From positions 2,542,001 to 2,606,000 of the forward strand of contig NZ_CP078069.1 of assembly GCF_019195435.1 (NCBI RefSeq): a DNA stretch of 64,000 nucleotides. The letters run 5' to 3'. The notes beneath the pieces were generated by a model. That model saw only the letters and a list, made by a program, of their open reading frames with translations. It was not told the DNA's origin and did not search any database. Source of the stretch: Comamonas sp. NLF-1-9 (GTDB taxonomy: Bacteria; Pseudomonadota; Gammaproteobacteria; Burkholderiales; Burkholderiaceae_C). This document shows, piece after piece, positions 49,550 to 59,075 of the stretch; within the stretch, counting starts at the first letter, position 1; each line of letters opens with the position of its first letter. Position numbers and translations under genes: made by a program.

Positions 49550-50749
49550 ATGCAAAAACTCTGGCGCAATGCACGACTGGCGACGTTGGCCGCTGAAGAC
49601 TGGGGCCTGGTGGAGAAGGGCGCGGTCGTCACCGAGGGTGAACGGATCGAGTGGCTCGGCCCGCTCTCGGCCTTGCCTCGCGAGCTGCGGCCGGCGCAGG
49701 AGATCGATCTTGCCGGCGCGCTGCTCACGCCCGGACTGGTCGACTGCCACACGCATCTGGTCTACGGGGGTGACCGCGCGGGCGAAGCCGAGATGCGCCT
49801 GAACGGCGCCAGCTACGAGGAGATCGCGCGCGCCGGTGGCGGCATACGCTCTACCGTGGCGGCCACGCGCGCCGCATCGGAAGAGGCGCTGGCGCACAGC
49901 GCGCGCCAGCGCGCGCAGGCGCTGATGGCCGGCGGCGTGACCACGCTGGAGATCAAGTCCGGCTACGGCCTGTCGCTGCAAGACGAGGCCAAGTGCCTGC
50001 GCGTGGCGCGGCGCCTCGGGCGCGAGCTTGCGCTCGAGGTGCGCACCAGCTTCCTCGGCGCGCATGCGCTGGCGCCGGAGTTCGAGGGCCGCGCCGACGA
50101 CTACATCGACGCGGTGTGCGCCTGGTTGCCCGCTCTGCATGCCCAGAACCTGGTCGATGCGGTCGATGCCTTCTGCGAAACCATAGGCTTCAGCAGCGCC
50201 CAGGTGGCCCGGGTGTTCGAGACTGCACGCTCCCTGGGCCTGCCGGTCAAGCTGCACGCCGAGCAGCTCAGCGACCAGGGCGGCGCGCAGCTTGCGGCGT
50301 CCTTCGGCGCGCTCTCCGCCGACCACCTCGAGCACCTGAGCAGCGAAGGCATCGCGGCGATGCAGGCCGCGGGCACCGTCGCGGTGCTGCTGCCAGCCGC
50401 CTACTACATGCTGCGCGAAACACGCCAGCCGCCGATTGCCGAATTGCGCGCCGCAGGCGTGCCGATGGCGGTGGCCAGCGACCACAACCCGGGCACCGCG
50501 CCCGGTCTGTCGCTGCTGCTGGCCGCGCACATGGCGTGCGCTTTTTTCCGGCTCACGCCGCGCGAGGCCGTGGGCGGCATCACCCACCAGGCGGCGCGCG
50601 CGCTGGGCCTGGCAGATCGCGGCATGCTGCGACCGGGCCTGCGTGCCGACTTTGCGCTGTGGGAGCTCAACCACCCGAACGAACTCGTCTACTGGTTCGG
50701 GCACAACCCCTGCCGCCTGGTAGTGCAAGGCGGGCGCGAGCGCGGCTGA
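49550..50749 (+). CDS. hutI: imidazolonepropionase
   Basis: This 399-residue amidohydrolase opens imidazolonepropionate to N-formimidoyl-glutamate. The metal-binding [13 protein letters not shown] is present, followed by [20 protein letters not shown], the His of [12 protein letters not shown] and [13 protein letters not shown] 49550 gives family length. It lies 25 bases after the HutD-HutH gene and closes the operon. Confidence 0.96.
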   Translation: MQKLWRNARLATLAAEDWGLVEKGAVVTEGERIEWLGPLSALPRELRPAQEIDLAGALLTPGLVDCHTHLVYGGDRAGEAEMRLNGASYEEIARAGGGIRSTVAATRAASEEALAHSARQRAQALMAGGVTTLEIKSGYGLSLQDEAKCLRVARRLGRELALEVRTSFLGAHALAPEFEGRADDYIDAVCAWLPALHAQNLVDAVDAFCETIGFSSAQVARVFETARSLGLPVKLHAEQLSDQGGAQLAASFGALSADHLEHLSSEGIAAMQAAGTVAVLLPAAYYMLRETRQPPIAELRAAGVPMAVASDHNPGTAPGLSLLLAAHMACAFFRLTPREAVGGITHQAARALGLADRGMLRPGLRADFALWELNHPNELVYWFGHNPCRLVVQGGRERG

Positions 50750-50891
50750 AGCGGCGCGCTGGGCTGGCGCGCGGGCAGCCCGGCGAATGCGGGCTTGTCC
50801 TACATGCCAAGACGGCGCAAACAAGGCACACTCGGACTGCGGGCTGCACGCAGCTGGCCCGGTCCCGCGCTGCCGCGCGGGTGTGCACGCC

Positions 50892-51329
50892 ATGATGATC
50901 TCAGCCGAAGTTTCTCCCATCGCCGCCCCGGAACCCAGGGCCGGCGCCGAGCGCCGCCTGCGCACCTACCTGGTCGAAGACAATCCGACGATTCGCGAGA
51001 GTCTGCAGGCCGCGCTGGACGAACTCGTGGGCATTACGCTGGTCGGCTTTGCCAGCGACGAGCGCAGCGCCAGCGACGCACTGCTGCACCCGCAGACCGA
51101 CTGGGATCTGGCCATCGTGGACATCGCCCTGCACGAGGGCACGGGCTTTGGCGTGCTGCAAGCCTGCAAGGAGCGCGACAGCGGACGCAAGATGGTGGTG
51201 CTGAGCAACTACGCTACGCCTGCGGTACGCGAACGCTGCCTGGCGCTGGGCGCGGACGCGGTGTTCGACAAGTCCACCGACATCGATGCGCTGATCGACT
51301 ACTGCCGCGGCCTGCCTCAGGAGCGCTGA
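50892..51329 (+). CDS. stand-alone receiver-domain response regulator
   Basis: This 145-residue protein is a receiver domain with a short N-terminal extension. The acidic pair Glu29-Asp30 is in LVEDNP, phosphoacceptor Asp77 in LAIVDIALHEG and Lys127 in FDKSTD. No output domain follows. It may act in phosphotransfer or in competition with the nearby NarL-type regulator and HisKA_3 kinase. Start ATG 50892 or 50895 is equally possible. Confidence 0.85.
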   Translation: MMISAEVSPIAAPEPRAGAERRLRTYLVEDNPTIRESLQAALDELVGITLVGFASDERSASDALLHPQTDWDLAIVDIALHEGTGFGVLQACKERDSGRKMVVLSNYATPAVRERCLALGADAVFDKSTDIDALIDYCRGLPQER

Positions 51330-51360
51330 ACGAATCGCTGCGGCCCGCGCGCGCCGCCGG

Positions 51361-51993
51361 TCACTGGATCAGGTGGTTCTTGAGCGCGTAATAAGTCAGG
51401 TCGCTGTTGGAGTGCAGCTGCATTTTCTCGAGCACGCGCGCGCGGTAGGTGCTGATGGTCTTGACCGAGAGCGACAGGGTCTCGGCGATCTCGCCCACGG
51501 TGGCGCCACGCGCCAGGTGCAGAAAGACCTGCAGCTCACGTTCCGAGAGCTGTTCATGCACCGGTCCCTCACCCGGGTTGCTCAGTTGCTGCGCCAGCAG
51601 CGCCGCCACGTTGGCCGATATGTAGCGGTTGCCCGCCGCGATGGTGCGCACCGCGGTGACGATCTCCTGCGGATCGCATTCCTTGTTCAGGTAGCCGTTG
51701 ACGCCCATGCGGATCAGATTGATCGCGTAGTGCTCTTCGGAGTAGGAGGAAAGCACCAGAATGCCCAGGTCCGGCGCCTTGGCGCGCACCATGGTGAGCG
51801 CGTCCATGCCGCTGGCGCCGGGCATGGACAGGTCCAGCAGCATCACGTCCATTTCGGTGTTGCGCACCAGGTCTATGGCTTCGCGCGCGCTTGCCGCTTC
51901 GCCGACCACGCGCAGGTCAACCTGCTCCGAGAGAAACTGCCGCAGACCCGTGCGCACGATGGCGTGATCGTCCACAATGCCTATCGTGATCAT
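51361..51993 (-). CDS. NarL/FixJ-family response regulator
   Basis: This 210-residue regulator has a receiver domain (phosphoacceptor Asp54 in VMLLDLSMPG) and a C-terminal LuxR-type helix-turn-helix (LSERELQVFLHLARGATVGE and IAETLSLSVKTISTYRAR). It is divergent from the HisKA_3 sensor kinase 57 bases away, the usual pairing for this class. The receiver-only gene converges with it 31 bases beyond its stop. Confidence 0.92.
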   Translation of the reverse strand: MITIGIVDDHAIVRTGLRQFLSEQVDLRVVGEAASAREAIDLVRNTEMDVMLLDLSMPGASGMDALTMVRAKAPDLGILVLSSYSEEHYAINLIRMGVNGYLNKECDPQEIVTAVRTIAAGNRYISANVAALLAQQLSNPGEGPVHEQLSERELQVFLHLARGATVGEIAETLSLSVKTISTYRARVLEKMQLHSNSDLTYYALKNHLIQ

Positions 51994-52050
51994 TGCAAGC
52001 CTGCCCTCCCGGCGTGTGGCGGCGCCCCCGCGGGCCGCTCGCTCGATTCT

Positions 52051-53442
52051 ATGCAGCCAGGCCATGACGTGCTGAATGCGCCTGCCCCCGCAGCCGCGCC
52101 GCGGCGCCTGCGCGGCACCCGCTCGCTGCGCGTGGCGCTGGTGATCGCGGTCACCTGTGCGGTAGCGCTGCTGGCGCTGATCAACCAGTCCTACCAGAAG
52201 TTCATTGACTTGAACGGCGAGCGCATCGACGTTCAGGCGGTGCGTGAGTCGGTCGACGCAATCAACAACCAGCTCGACATTGCCGAGTCGGCGCTGCGCG
52301 CGATCCTGCTGACCGACGAGCCGGTCTACCACCAGCGCTTTGACCGCACCGAAGGGCATGTGCAGGAGTTGCTCGCGCAGCTCAGCACCAGCGCCGCGCG
52401 CACCCCCTTGGATGCGGGGCCACTGATGGCGTTTGGCGCCGACGCGCGCCGGCGCATGACCGAGCTGTCGCGCGTGGTGCAGCTCGCGCGCGGCGGCAAG
52501 CCCGAGGCGGCGCTGTTCGCCGGCACCTCCGACGCCGCGGCGGATCTGCGCGCCAGCGGCGAGCGCATCATGGCCGACGCCGACGCCCTCATCGCCGACA
52601 AGAACCGCGACTTTGCGAGCTTCGTCAACTACTTCCGGCTCGCCTTCCTGGCTGCGGTCATGGCGCTGCTCAGCGGCTTCGTGCTGTACATCCAGCAGCG
52701 CTTTCGCCTACGCGAGGCCGACCTGCACGAGCGCCAGCTGCTGCTCGCGCAGCGCAGCGAGCTGGAGAGCGAGGTGCGCCGGCGCACGCAGGCGCTGGCC
52801 ATGCTCGCGACTTATCTGCAGGAAGCGGTAGAGAACGAGCGCGCCCGCCTGGCGCGCGAGCTGCACGATGAACTCGGGGCCTTGATGACCGCCGCCAAGC
52901 TGGACGTGGCGCGCCTGCGCTCGCGCCTGGCGGGCGAGCCCGAACAGGTGCGCGAGCGCCTGGAGCACCTCAGGGACAGCCTGAACCAGGCCATAGCACT
53001 GAAGCGGCGCATCATGGAGGGCCTTTACCCTTCGGCGCTGCGCAACCTCGGGCTGGTGCCGGCGCTGGAGATACTGCTGCGCGAGTTTGGCGAGGCCTCG
53101 GGGTTGCAGATGCAGGTGCGGCTGCAGGCGGTCGAGCTCGATCCGGGTGCGGAGCTGACCGTCTACCGCATGGTGCAGGAAGCGCTCACCAACGTCGGCA
53201 AGTACGCCCGCGCCAGCCGGGTCAGCGTCGACATGCATGCCGACGCGGGCCGGGTGCGCGTGAGCGTGTGCGACGACGGCGTGGGCTTTGACCCCGAAGC
53301 GCTCACGCACGGCACCCACGGGTTGGCCGGCATGCGCCACCGCCTGCTCTCCTGCGGCGGCGAACTGCAGCTCAAGACGCACCCAGGCGCTGGCTGCGAG
53401 CTCATCGCACTGATTCCCTCGAGCGCCGCCGCTCCCGCCTGA
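52051..53442 (+). CDS. HisKA_3 sensor histidine kinase
   Basis: This 463-residue kinase has two transmembrane helices (about 27-45 and 190-212) around a CHASE3-like helical periplasmic domain, then a coiled coil. Dimerisation/phosphoacceptor His272 is in RLARELHDELGALM, and the HATPase domain has VQEALTNVGKYARA and DDGVGFD. HisKA_3 kinases pair with NarL-type regulators, here the divergent gene at 51361. The signal is unknown; the small envelope-stress genes downstream suggest stress sensing. Confidence 0.92.
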   Translation: MQPGHDVLNAPAPAAAPRRLRGTRSLRVALVIAVTCAVALLALINQSYQKFIDLNGERIDVQAVRESVDAINNQLDIAESALRAILLTDEPVYHQRFDRTEGHVQELLAQLSTSAARTPLDAGPLMAFGADARRRMTELSRVVQLARGGKPEAALFAGTSDAAADLRASGERIMADADALIADKNRDFASFVNYFRLAFLAAVMALLSGFVLYIQQRFRLREADLHERQLLLAQRSELESEVRRRTQALAMLATYLQEAVENERARLARELHDELGALMTAAKLDVARLRSRLAGEPEQVRERLEHLRDSLNQAIALKRRIMEGLYPSALRNLGLVPALEILLREFGEASGLQMQVRLQAVELDPGAELTVYRMVQEALTNVGKYARASRVSVDMHADAGRVRVSVCDDGVGFDPEALTHGTHGLAGMRHRLLSCGGELQLKTHPGAGCELIALIPSSAAAPA

Positions 53443-53443
53443 A

Positions 53444-53459
53444 GGCCGCGCGAGCGGCC
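53444..53459 (+). terminator. possible hairpin after the kinase gene
   Basis: GGCCGC and GCGGCC form a perfect 6-bp stem with a GCGA loop, starting two bases after the kinase stop. No T-run follows, so termination is uncertain. Confidence 0.3.
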
Positions 53460-53643
53460 GCCCGCCGCCGCGTCAGACAGCGCCTACACGGGCGGCGCAC
53501 CGCGTCCGACGCGGCAAAGCGCGCGCCGCCTATGCCGCTGGCCGCAGCCTTCTCCTATTCTGAAATCCATGCACAAAACGCAGTGCGCCAAGCCCTCCGG
53601 CATGCGCGCTGCACCATCCCTCACAACACGCAACGGAGTAAGC

Positions 53644-53961
53644 ATGAACAAGTTGGAAGCCGCGCACAAAACCAGCGACGCGACGCAGCAGACACAAACC
53701 GCCAGCATGAGCGCCGCCGACGTGGTGGCGCCCCTGCGCGAGGATTTGCAGCCCGGAATTGACGGGCTGGAACAGAGCGGTCGCCGGCTCGCCAGCCACG
53801 GCAAGGCCTTGGCCCGCGACGCCTACGAACAGACCACCGAAGCCTTGCAGGAGGCCCATGAGCGCGCCAGCCACTGGGTGGGCGCCCGTCCCTGGCAGTC
53901 CATGGCGGTTGCCGCAGCCACCGGAGCCACGCTGGCGTTTCTGCTGGGACGCAGGCACTGA
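53644..53961 (+). CDS. DUF883 (ElaB/YqjD-like) membrane protein
   Basis: This 105-residue protein has a long amphipathic, Lys/Gln/Glu-rich helix followed by a C-terminal transmembrane anchor (MAVAAATGATLAFLLGRRH). In E. coli, YqjD/ElaB proteins associate with stationary-phase ribosomes or protect membranes. ATG 53644 follows CGGAGTAAGC. It starts a run of four small stress-type genes. Confidence 0.85.
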   Translation: MNKLEAAHKTSDATQQTQTASMSAADVVAPLREDLQPGIDGLEQSGRRLASHGKALARDAYEQTTEALQEAHERASHWVGARPWQSMAVAAATGATLAFLLGRRH

Positions 53962-54009
53962 GTCAGGCCATTACCGAATCCACAGTTTGTTCAACGCAGG
54001 AGATGTCAA

Positions 54010-54333
54010 ATGAAAGCAATACGTACCGTTCTTCTCGCGGCCATGACCAGCATGGCCCTGGTGGCCACCGGCTGCTCGGTGATCCGCGGCCAGGAAACCG
54101 CCAGCGACTACATGGATGACGCCTCGATCACGGCCGCCGTGAAGGCCAAGATGATCGAGGACAAGACCGTCGATGCCGGCGCATTCAACGTGCAAACCCT
54201 CAATGGCGAAGTGGCCTTGAACGGCTTTGCCAAGAGCGCCACCGAGCGCGCCCGCGCTGGCCAGATCGCCAGTGCCCAGAAGGGCGTGCGCGCAGTGCAC
54301 AACAACCTCGTGATACGTCCGGCAAACAAGTAA
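54010..54333 (+). CDS. BON-domain lipoprotein
   Basis: This 107-residue protein has a lipoprotein signal (LVATGCSVIRG; Cys22) and one BON domain (about 38-105) with DDASITAAVKAKM, VQTLNGEVALNGF and GVRAVHNNLVIRP. BON proteins such as OsmY bind phospholipid membranes under osmotic stress. It is 48 bases after the DUF883 gene and 56 before the CsbD gene. Confidence 0.9.
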   Translation: MKAIRTVLLAAMTSMALVATGCSVIRGQETASDYMDDASITAAVKAKMIEDKTVDAGAFNVQTLNGEVALNGFAKSATERARAGQIASAQKGVRAVHNNLVIRPANK

Positions 54334-54389
54334 GCCGGGCCATCGAGGCCATCCGATTCAACCAAGCAACAAACCATCAGGAGGTTCAA

Positions 54390-54599
54390 ATGAACGAAGA
54401 CACCATCAAGGGCAATTGGAAGCAATTCAAGGGCAAGGTCAAGGAGCAGTGGGGCAAGCTCACCGACGACGACCTCGACGTGATCGCAGGCCGGCGCGAC
54501 CAGTTGCTGGGCAAGCTGCAGGAACGCCATGGCATGGCCCGCGACGCCGCTGAACAGCAGGTGAGCGACTGGGAAACCCGCAACCACTACGTCTGGTAA
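54390..54599 (+). CDS. CsbD-family stress protein
   Basis: This 69-residue soluble protein matches the CsbD family: MNEDTIKGNWKQFKGKVKEQ, then LTDDDLDVIAGRRDQLLGKL. CsbD-like proteins are abundant under general stress, with unknown molecular role. A strong AGGAGG ribosome-binding site precedes the ATG. Confidence 0.93.
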   Translation: MNEDTIKGNWKQFKGKVKEQWGKLTDDDLDVIAGRRDQLLGKLQERHGMARDAAEQQVSDWETRNHYVW

Positions 54600-54683
54600 G
54601 CAGCCCCGCGCCGCTTGCCCCTCGGGGCGGCCGGCGCACCAGCACGGCCCTGAGCCGTGCACCCCATATTCACGGAGGTCACC

Positions 54684-54857
54684 ATGCTCAAATGGGCCAT
54701 CATTTTCGGAATCGTCTCGGTCATTGCCGGGGTGCTGGGCTTCAGCGGCCTGAGTGCCGGCACGGCATCGATCGCCAAGACGCTCTTCTATCTGTTTGTC
54801 GTCATCACGATCATTCTGATCGTGCTGGGATTTCTCGGCGTAGGCATGGTTGCCTAG
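54684..54857 (+). CDS. DUF1328 membrane protein
   Basis: This 57-residue protein has two transmembrane segments (LKWAIIFGIVSVIAGVLGF and LFYLFVVITIILIVLGFLG), the DUF1328/YtjA layout. ATG 54684 is preferred over an in-frame GTG 27 bases upstream because GGAGG lies 5 bases before it. It ends the small-gene stress cluster and is followed by a terminator. Confidence 0.92.
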   Translation: MLKWAIIFGIVSVIAGVLGFSGLSAGTASIAKTLFYLFVVITIILIVLGFLGVGMVA

Positions 54858-54898
54858 CGCTGGCCGGGCCACAGGTGCCCGGTATCCGTCTCTCTCTT

Positions 54899-54935
54899 GC
54901 GCGCGTCGCCCGCCCCGGCCGCCGCGCGCTTTTTT
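54899..54935 (+). terminator. Rho-independent terminator of the small stress-gene cluster
   Basis: GCGCGCG pairs with CGCGCGC (7 bp, 17-base loop) followed by six T residues, 41 bases after the DUF1328 stop and before the convergent peptidase gene. Confidence 0.65.
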
Positions 54936-54958
54936 GTGCGCGGTGCAACTCGCGCGGG

Positions 54959-56464
54959 CTATTGCGGCCCCGGCGCTTCTTGCTGCTGCGGCTGCAGTGT
55001 CTGCGGAGAACCCGGCGCCTGCGCGGCCATGCGCGTGAGCACCTGCGCCACCACGGCCGTCAAGCGCTTGGCGTAGGGCAGGTGCAGAAATTCGTTGGGT
55101 CCGTGGGCATTGCTGCGCGGGCCAAGCACGCCACAAACCATCATCTGCGCCTGCGGAAAGCCGCGGCTCAGGATGTTCATCAGCGGAATCGTGCCCCCCT
55201 GGCCGATGTAGCCGCAAGGCGCGCCAAAGTGTGCCTGGCTGGCTTCGTCCAGGGCGCTCGCAAGCCAGGGTGCCACGGCCGGGGCGTTCCAGCCATTGGC
55301 GGCGCCGTCGACGTGGAAGCTCACGCGCGCCTGGTAGGGCGCGTTGTCTTCCAGGATGCGCTGCATCTCGGCCACGCAGGCACCGGCGTCCACCGTGGGC
55401 GGGGTGCGCAGGCTGAGCTTGAATGCCGTGTAGGGGCGCAGCACATTGCCCGCGTCCTTGAGCGCTGGCAGGCCTTCGGCGCCGGTGACCGACAGCGTCG
55501 GCTCCCAGGTGCGGCGCAGCAGCGCCTGCACCGGGTCGCTCGTGGTCGCGAGCGCCTGGAGACTGGCGCCCGCGCAGTCGTAATGCGCCCAAGGGAAATT
55601 GGAAATCACCGTATCACCCAGGATGGCGGCCGCTGCCTGTGCCTGTGCCAGGCGCTCTGCCGGCACCGGTACATGAAAGCTCTCGGGCAGCAGGCGCCCG
55701 GTGCGCGAGTCTTCCAGCCGATCGAGCACCTGGCGCATGATGCGAAACGACGAGGGCACGAGGCCCGAGGAATCGCCCGAATGCACGCCTTCGGTGAGGA
55801 TTTCCACCTTGAGCGTGCCGCTGGCCATGCCGCGCAGGCTGGTGGTGAGCCACAGTTGCTCGTAGTTGCCCGCGCCCGAGTCCAGGCAGACCACCAGCGC
55901 CACTTCGCCCAGGCGCGTGCGCAGCGCGTCCACGTAGGGCAGCAGGTCGTAGGAGCCGCTTTCCTCGCAGGTCTCGAACAGACCGACGATGCGCGGATGC
56001 GCCACGCCCTGGCGCTGCAGCTCCTTGATGGCAGCGACGCTGGCGTAGATGGCGTAGCCGTCGTCCGCGCCGCCGCGGCCGTAGAGCTTTTCGTCCTGAA
56101 TCACTGGCGTCCACGGCCCCAGGTGGCTGCGCCAACCCTCGAACTCGGGCTGCTTGTCCAGGTGGCCGTACATCAGCGCGGTCTGGCCGCTGGCGGTGTG
56201 CGCTGCGGGCACCTCGAAGAAGATCAGCGGCGTGCGCCCGGGCAGGCGCACCACCTCCAGCGCCAGGCCCGCCACCTGCTGCTGCTCCACCCAGGTACAG
56301 GCGCGGCGCACCACGGTGTCGATATGGCCCTGGGCCTGCCAGTCGGCGGCGAAGGCCGGCGATTTGGCCGGGATCTCGATGTAGTCGCTGATCTGCTGCG
56401 TCAGGTCTTCGTCCCAGGTCTGGGCCAGACGCTCACCGGCCAGGGTGCTGTCAAAAGGGGTCAT
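54959..56464 (-). CDS. M20-family metallopeptidase
   Basis: This 501-residue protein is an M20 dipeptidase/carboxypeptidase-like zinc enzyme. Metal and catalytic motifs are MYGHLDKQPE, GRGGADDGYA, FETCEESGSYD and CLDSGAG; a dimerisation (lid) domain sits at about 210-370. There is no signal peptide. It follows the diguanylate cyclase gene with only 17 bases between, so co-transcription is likely, with no obvious functional link. Confidence 0.9.
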   Translation of the reverse strand: MTPFDSTLAGERLAQTWDEDLTQQISDYIEIPAKSPAFAADWQAQGHIDTVVRRACTWVEQQQVAGLALEVVRLPGRTPLIFFEVPAAHTASGQTALMYGHLDKQPEFEGWRSHLGPWTPVIQDEKLYGRGGADDGYAIYASVAAIKELQRQGVAHPRIVGLFETCEESGSYDLLPYVDALRTRLGEVALVVCLDSGAGNYEQLWLTTSLRGMASGTLKVEILTEGVHSGDSSGLVPSSFRIMRQVLDRLEDSRTGRLLPESFHVPVPAERLAQAQAAAAILGDTVISNFPWAHYDCAGASLQALATTSDPVQALLRRTWEPTLSVTGAEGLPALKDAGNVLRPYTAFKLSLRTPPTVDAGACVAEMQRILEDNAPYQARVSFHVDGAANGWNAPAVAPWLASALDEASQAHFGAPCGYIGQGGTIPLMNILSRGFPQAQMMVCGVLGPRSNAHGPNEFLHLPYAKRLTAVVAQVLTRMAAQAPGSPQTLQPQQQEAPGPQ

Positions 56465-56481
56465 GGGGGTGTTTTCCTGAA

Positions 56482-57711
56482 TCAAGTGGGTTCTGCGCCA
56501 GCAGGCCGGCGTGCGGGCGCGGCCTGCGCGCCGCGCAGCAAGTGCATGCGCGGCAGCGAAGCGCTTTCCACCCGGTTGCGCCCGGCGCGTTTGGCGGCGT
56601 ACAGCGCCTTGTCTGCGGTTTCTACCAGATGCCCGGGCTCGTCGCCCGGTTCCAGCACCTCGGCGCAGCGGCCTATGCTCACCGTGAGCGCAATGTCTTG
56701 GCCCAGGTGGCTGCAAGGCGTGCGCTCAATGCGTTGGCGCAGCTTTTCGGCCACCAGCTGGGCGCCCGTGGCCGAGGTGGCGGGCAGCAGCACGAGAAAC
56801 TCTTCGCCACCCCAGCGGCCTACCAGGTCTTGCTGGCGCAGCGGCTGCTGCAGCAAATGCGCCACGTGGCGCAGCGCCGCATCGCCGCCCGCATGGCCGA
56901 AGCGGTCGTTCACCGCCTTGAAGTGGTCCACGTCCACCAGCAGCAGCGCGTAGGGCTGGCGCTCGCGCACCGCGCGGGCGATGTCGCGCGCCAGAGTGCG
57001 CTGCAACTGGCGCCGGTTGGGGATCTCGGTCAAGGGGTCGTTGCTGGCCAGGTGCAGGTTGACCGCGTCGGCCCTGTCCTTGGTCAACAGGATGAAACCG
57101 AGCGAGGCCAGCACCAGTACCGCGTGCGAGCAGACCAGCGCCAGCGCGTCGAAGTCGCCGCCCTGCAAAAAGCCCGGGCCCGGCGGTACATGGCCGATGA
57201 ACCACAGGCCGCGTGCGACCAGCAGCAGCGCCTGCACACTGAGCGCGCCGCTGAGCAGCCAGGCACCGCGCGACTGCGCCGGCCGCTGCGGGCGCCACAG
57301 CGCATGCACCACCAGCGCGATCTGCAGCGACCAGACGGTACATGTCACGAGGATGCGCGCGCGGTAGTCCTGCGCAAACCACGCCGCCAGCAGCAGCACG
57401 ACCAGCACCGGCAAGGCCATGGGCGTGCGCGGCAGCGGCCGCGCGTGAAAGGCATGCACCGCGCCCAGCAGCAGCGCCAGGGCCAGACTCAGGCTGGCGT
57501 TGGCCAGCACCAGCCCCAGGCCGTCAGGCAGCAGCGCGTGCGTCAGCAAGAGCACATAGGCCAGCGCATGAGCGAGGAGCGCCAGCGCCCACAGCCCCAG
57601 GCCCTCGCGGCGCGCGGGGCGCACCACGGCGATGGCCAGGGCCATGGCCGCCGTGGCCACGATAATCATCACGAGCATCGAGGGCGTGTCGAAGCGATAC
57701 GGGAGGTTCAT
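56482..57711 (-). CDS. diguanylate cyclase (membrane GGDEF protein)
   Basis: This 409-residue protein has about six transmembrane helices (1-200) and a C-terminal GGDEF domain that makes cyclic di-GMP from GTP. The active-site motif is GGEEF in RWGGEEFLVLLP. An RxxD inhibitory site (RQQD) lies five residues before it, so product inhibition should occur. LLVDVDHFKAVND is present. It is a near-copy in layout of the next gene upstream, 84 bases away. Confidence 0.92.
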   Translation of the reverse strand: MNLPYRFDTPSMLVMIIVATAAMALAIAVVRPARREGLGLWALALLAHALAYVLLLTHALLPDGLGLVLANASLSLALALLLGAVHAFHARPLPRTPMALPVLVVLLLAAWFAQDYRARILVTCTVWSLQIALVVHALWRPQRPAQSRGAWLLSGALSVQALLLVARGLWFIGHVPPGPGFLQGGDFDALALVCSHAVLVLASLGFILLTKDRADAVNLHLASNDPLTEIPNRRQLQRTLARDIARAVRERQPYALLLVDVDHFKAVNDRFGHAGGDAALRHVAHLLQQPLRQQDLVGRWGGEEFLVLLPATSATGAQLVAEKLRQRIERTPCSHLGQDIALTVSIGRCAEVLEPGDEPGHLVETADKALYAAKRAGRNRVESASLPRMHLLRGAQAAPARRPAGAEPT

Positions 57712-57795
57712 GCGGGCCTGGAGGCGCTGCCTGCGCTGGCATCGCGCTCAAGTGTATCGGCAGCGCGCCGGCGCCGTACGGGCTGCGCGGCGCGC

Positions 57796-58989
57796 TCAGC
57801 CCTGCGTCGGCACGGGCGCGCTCGGGCGCAGCAGCGGCGCCTGCTCGACGCTGTTGCGCCCGCGCTCCTTGGCGCGGTACAGCGCCTTGTCGGCCGCATC
57901 CACCAGCCATTTGGCGCGGTCGCCCGGCTGCAGCGTCGCGGCGCACACGCCGATGCTGATCTGCGCCGGGATCAACCTGCCCTCGTAGCGGCAGGGCGTG
58001 TCTTGCACCAGCGCGCGCAGCGCCTGCGCCAGTCGGGTGGCGCCCTCGGCATCGGTGGCCGGCAACAGCAGCAGGAATTCTTCGCCGCCCCAGCGGCCGG
58101 CCATGTCCTGGCTGCGCAGGCGGGTGCGCAGCAACTGGGCCACGTGGCGCAGGACGGCGTCGCCCGCCAGATGGCCGCGGCTGTCGTTGATGGCCTTGAA
58201 ATGGTCGATGTCGACCATCAGCACCGCATAGGCTTCGCGCTGGCGCATCGCATGCTGGGCGTCGCGCTGCAGGGTCTTCTGCAACAGGCGCCGGTTGGCA
58301 ATGCCGGTGAGCAAGTCGTTGTTGGCCAGTTCGTGGTTGATGGCTTCGGCGCGGTCGCGCGTCATCAGGATGAAGCCCAGCGAGGCCAGCAAGACCACGA
58401 CGAAGGCCGACAAAAAGGTGATGCTTTGCGCGCCCCCGTTGCTGGTCAAGCCCTGCGCCGGCGCCGGGTGCGTGAGATACCAGAGCCCGCGCAGCAGCAG
58501 GATTGCTGCCTCGGTGGACAGCGCCAGCGTGATCAGCATGGCGCCGCGCGGCTGCCCCGGGCGCTGGGGGCGCCACAACGCCCAGACGATGAGCGCAATC
58601 TGGATGCTCAGGATGAAACTGCTGGTGAGCAGGCGCAGGCGCAGGTCGTGCACGAACAAGGCGTTGAGCGCTGCGGTGAGCAGCACCGGCGCAAGCAGCC
58701 AGCTGCGGACCTGGGCGCGGCCATGAAACGCGGTTACCGCAGCCAGCAGCAGGGCGAAGGTGCCGCCCAGCACGGTATTGGCCAGCACCACGCTGAACCA
58801 GTCCGACACCTGGCCGCGCAGCATGAAAAGCATATAAGTGGCGGCGTGCAGCAGCAGCGCCCAGGCCCAGAAGCCCGTGCCCTCGCGCCGGGCGGTGCGC
58901 ACGAAGGCCATGGCCAGCGCCATGCTCAGGGTGCCGGCAATCACCATCACCATCATGGTCGGGGTGTCGAGGGTCGGCAGCAGGGCCAT
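57796..58989 (-). CDS. diguanylate cyclase (membrane GGDEF protein), tandem paralogue
   Basis: This 397-residue protein has about six N-terminal transmembrane helices and a GGDEF domain with GGEEF in RWGGEEFLLLLP. The RSQD inhibitory site is five residues earlier, and MVDIDHFKAIND is present. It shares its N-terminal plan (TPTMMVMVIAGTLSMALAMA versus TPSMLVMIIVATAAMALAIA) with the downstream gene, indicating tandem duplication and later divergence. It is divergent from the SBF-like transporter gene. Confidence 0.92.
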   Translation of the reverse strand: MALLPTLDTPTMMVMVIAGTLSMALAMAFVRTARREGTGFWAWALLLHAATYMLFMLRGQVSDWFSVVLANTVLGGTFALLLAAVTAFHGRAQVRSWLLAPVLLTAALNALFVHDLRLRLLTSSFILSIQIALIVWALWRPQRPGQPRGAMLITLALSTEAAILLLRGLWYLTHPAPAQGLTSNGGAQSITFLSAFVVVLLASLGFILMTRDRAEAINHELANNDLLTGIANRRLLQKTLQRDAQHAMRQREAYAVLMVDIDHFKAINDSRGHLAGDAVLRHVAQLLRTRLRSQDMAGRWGGEEFLLLLPATDAEGATRLAQALRALVQDTPCRYEGRLIPAQISIGVCAATLQPGDRAKWLVDAADKALYRAKERGRNSVEQAPLLRPSAPVPTQG

Positions 58990-59075
58990 GGCGCTTGGTC
59001 TGTCGTCGGGGGAGCGGGCAAAAGTGTAGCCCGGCGCCGGTTCCGCGCGCTGGCGCTTCGGTGCAAGATAGGCGC

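Noticed and set aside
47407..49752. 781-codon minus-strand frame opposite the HutD-HutH gene
   Set aside because: There are no motifs; the opposite strand encodes complete HutD and HutH domains.
50755..50773. GCGCGC inverted repeat after hutI
   Set aside because: Such self-complementary GC runs are frequent in this base composition, and no T-run follows.
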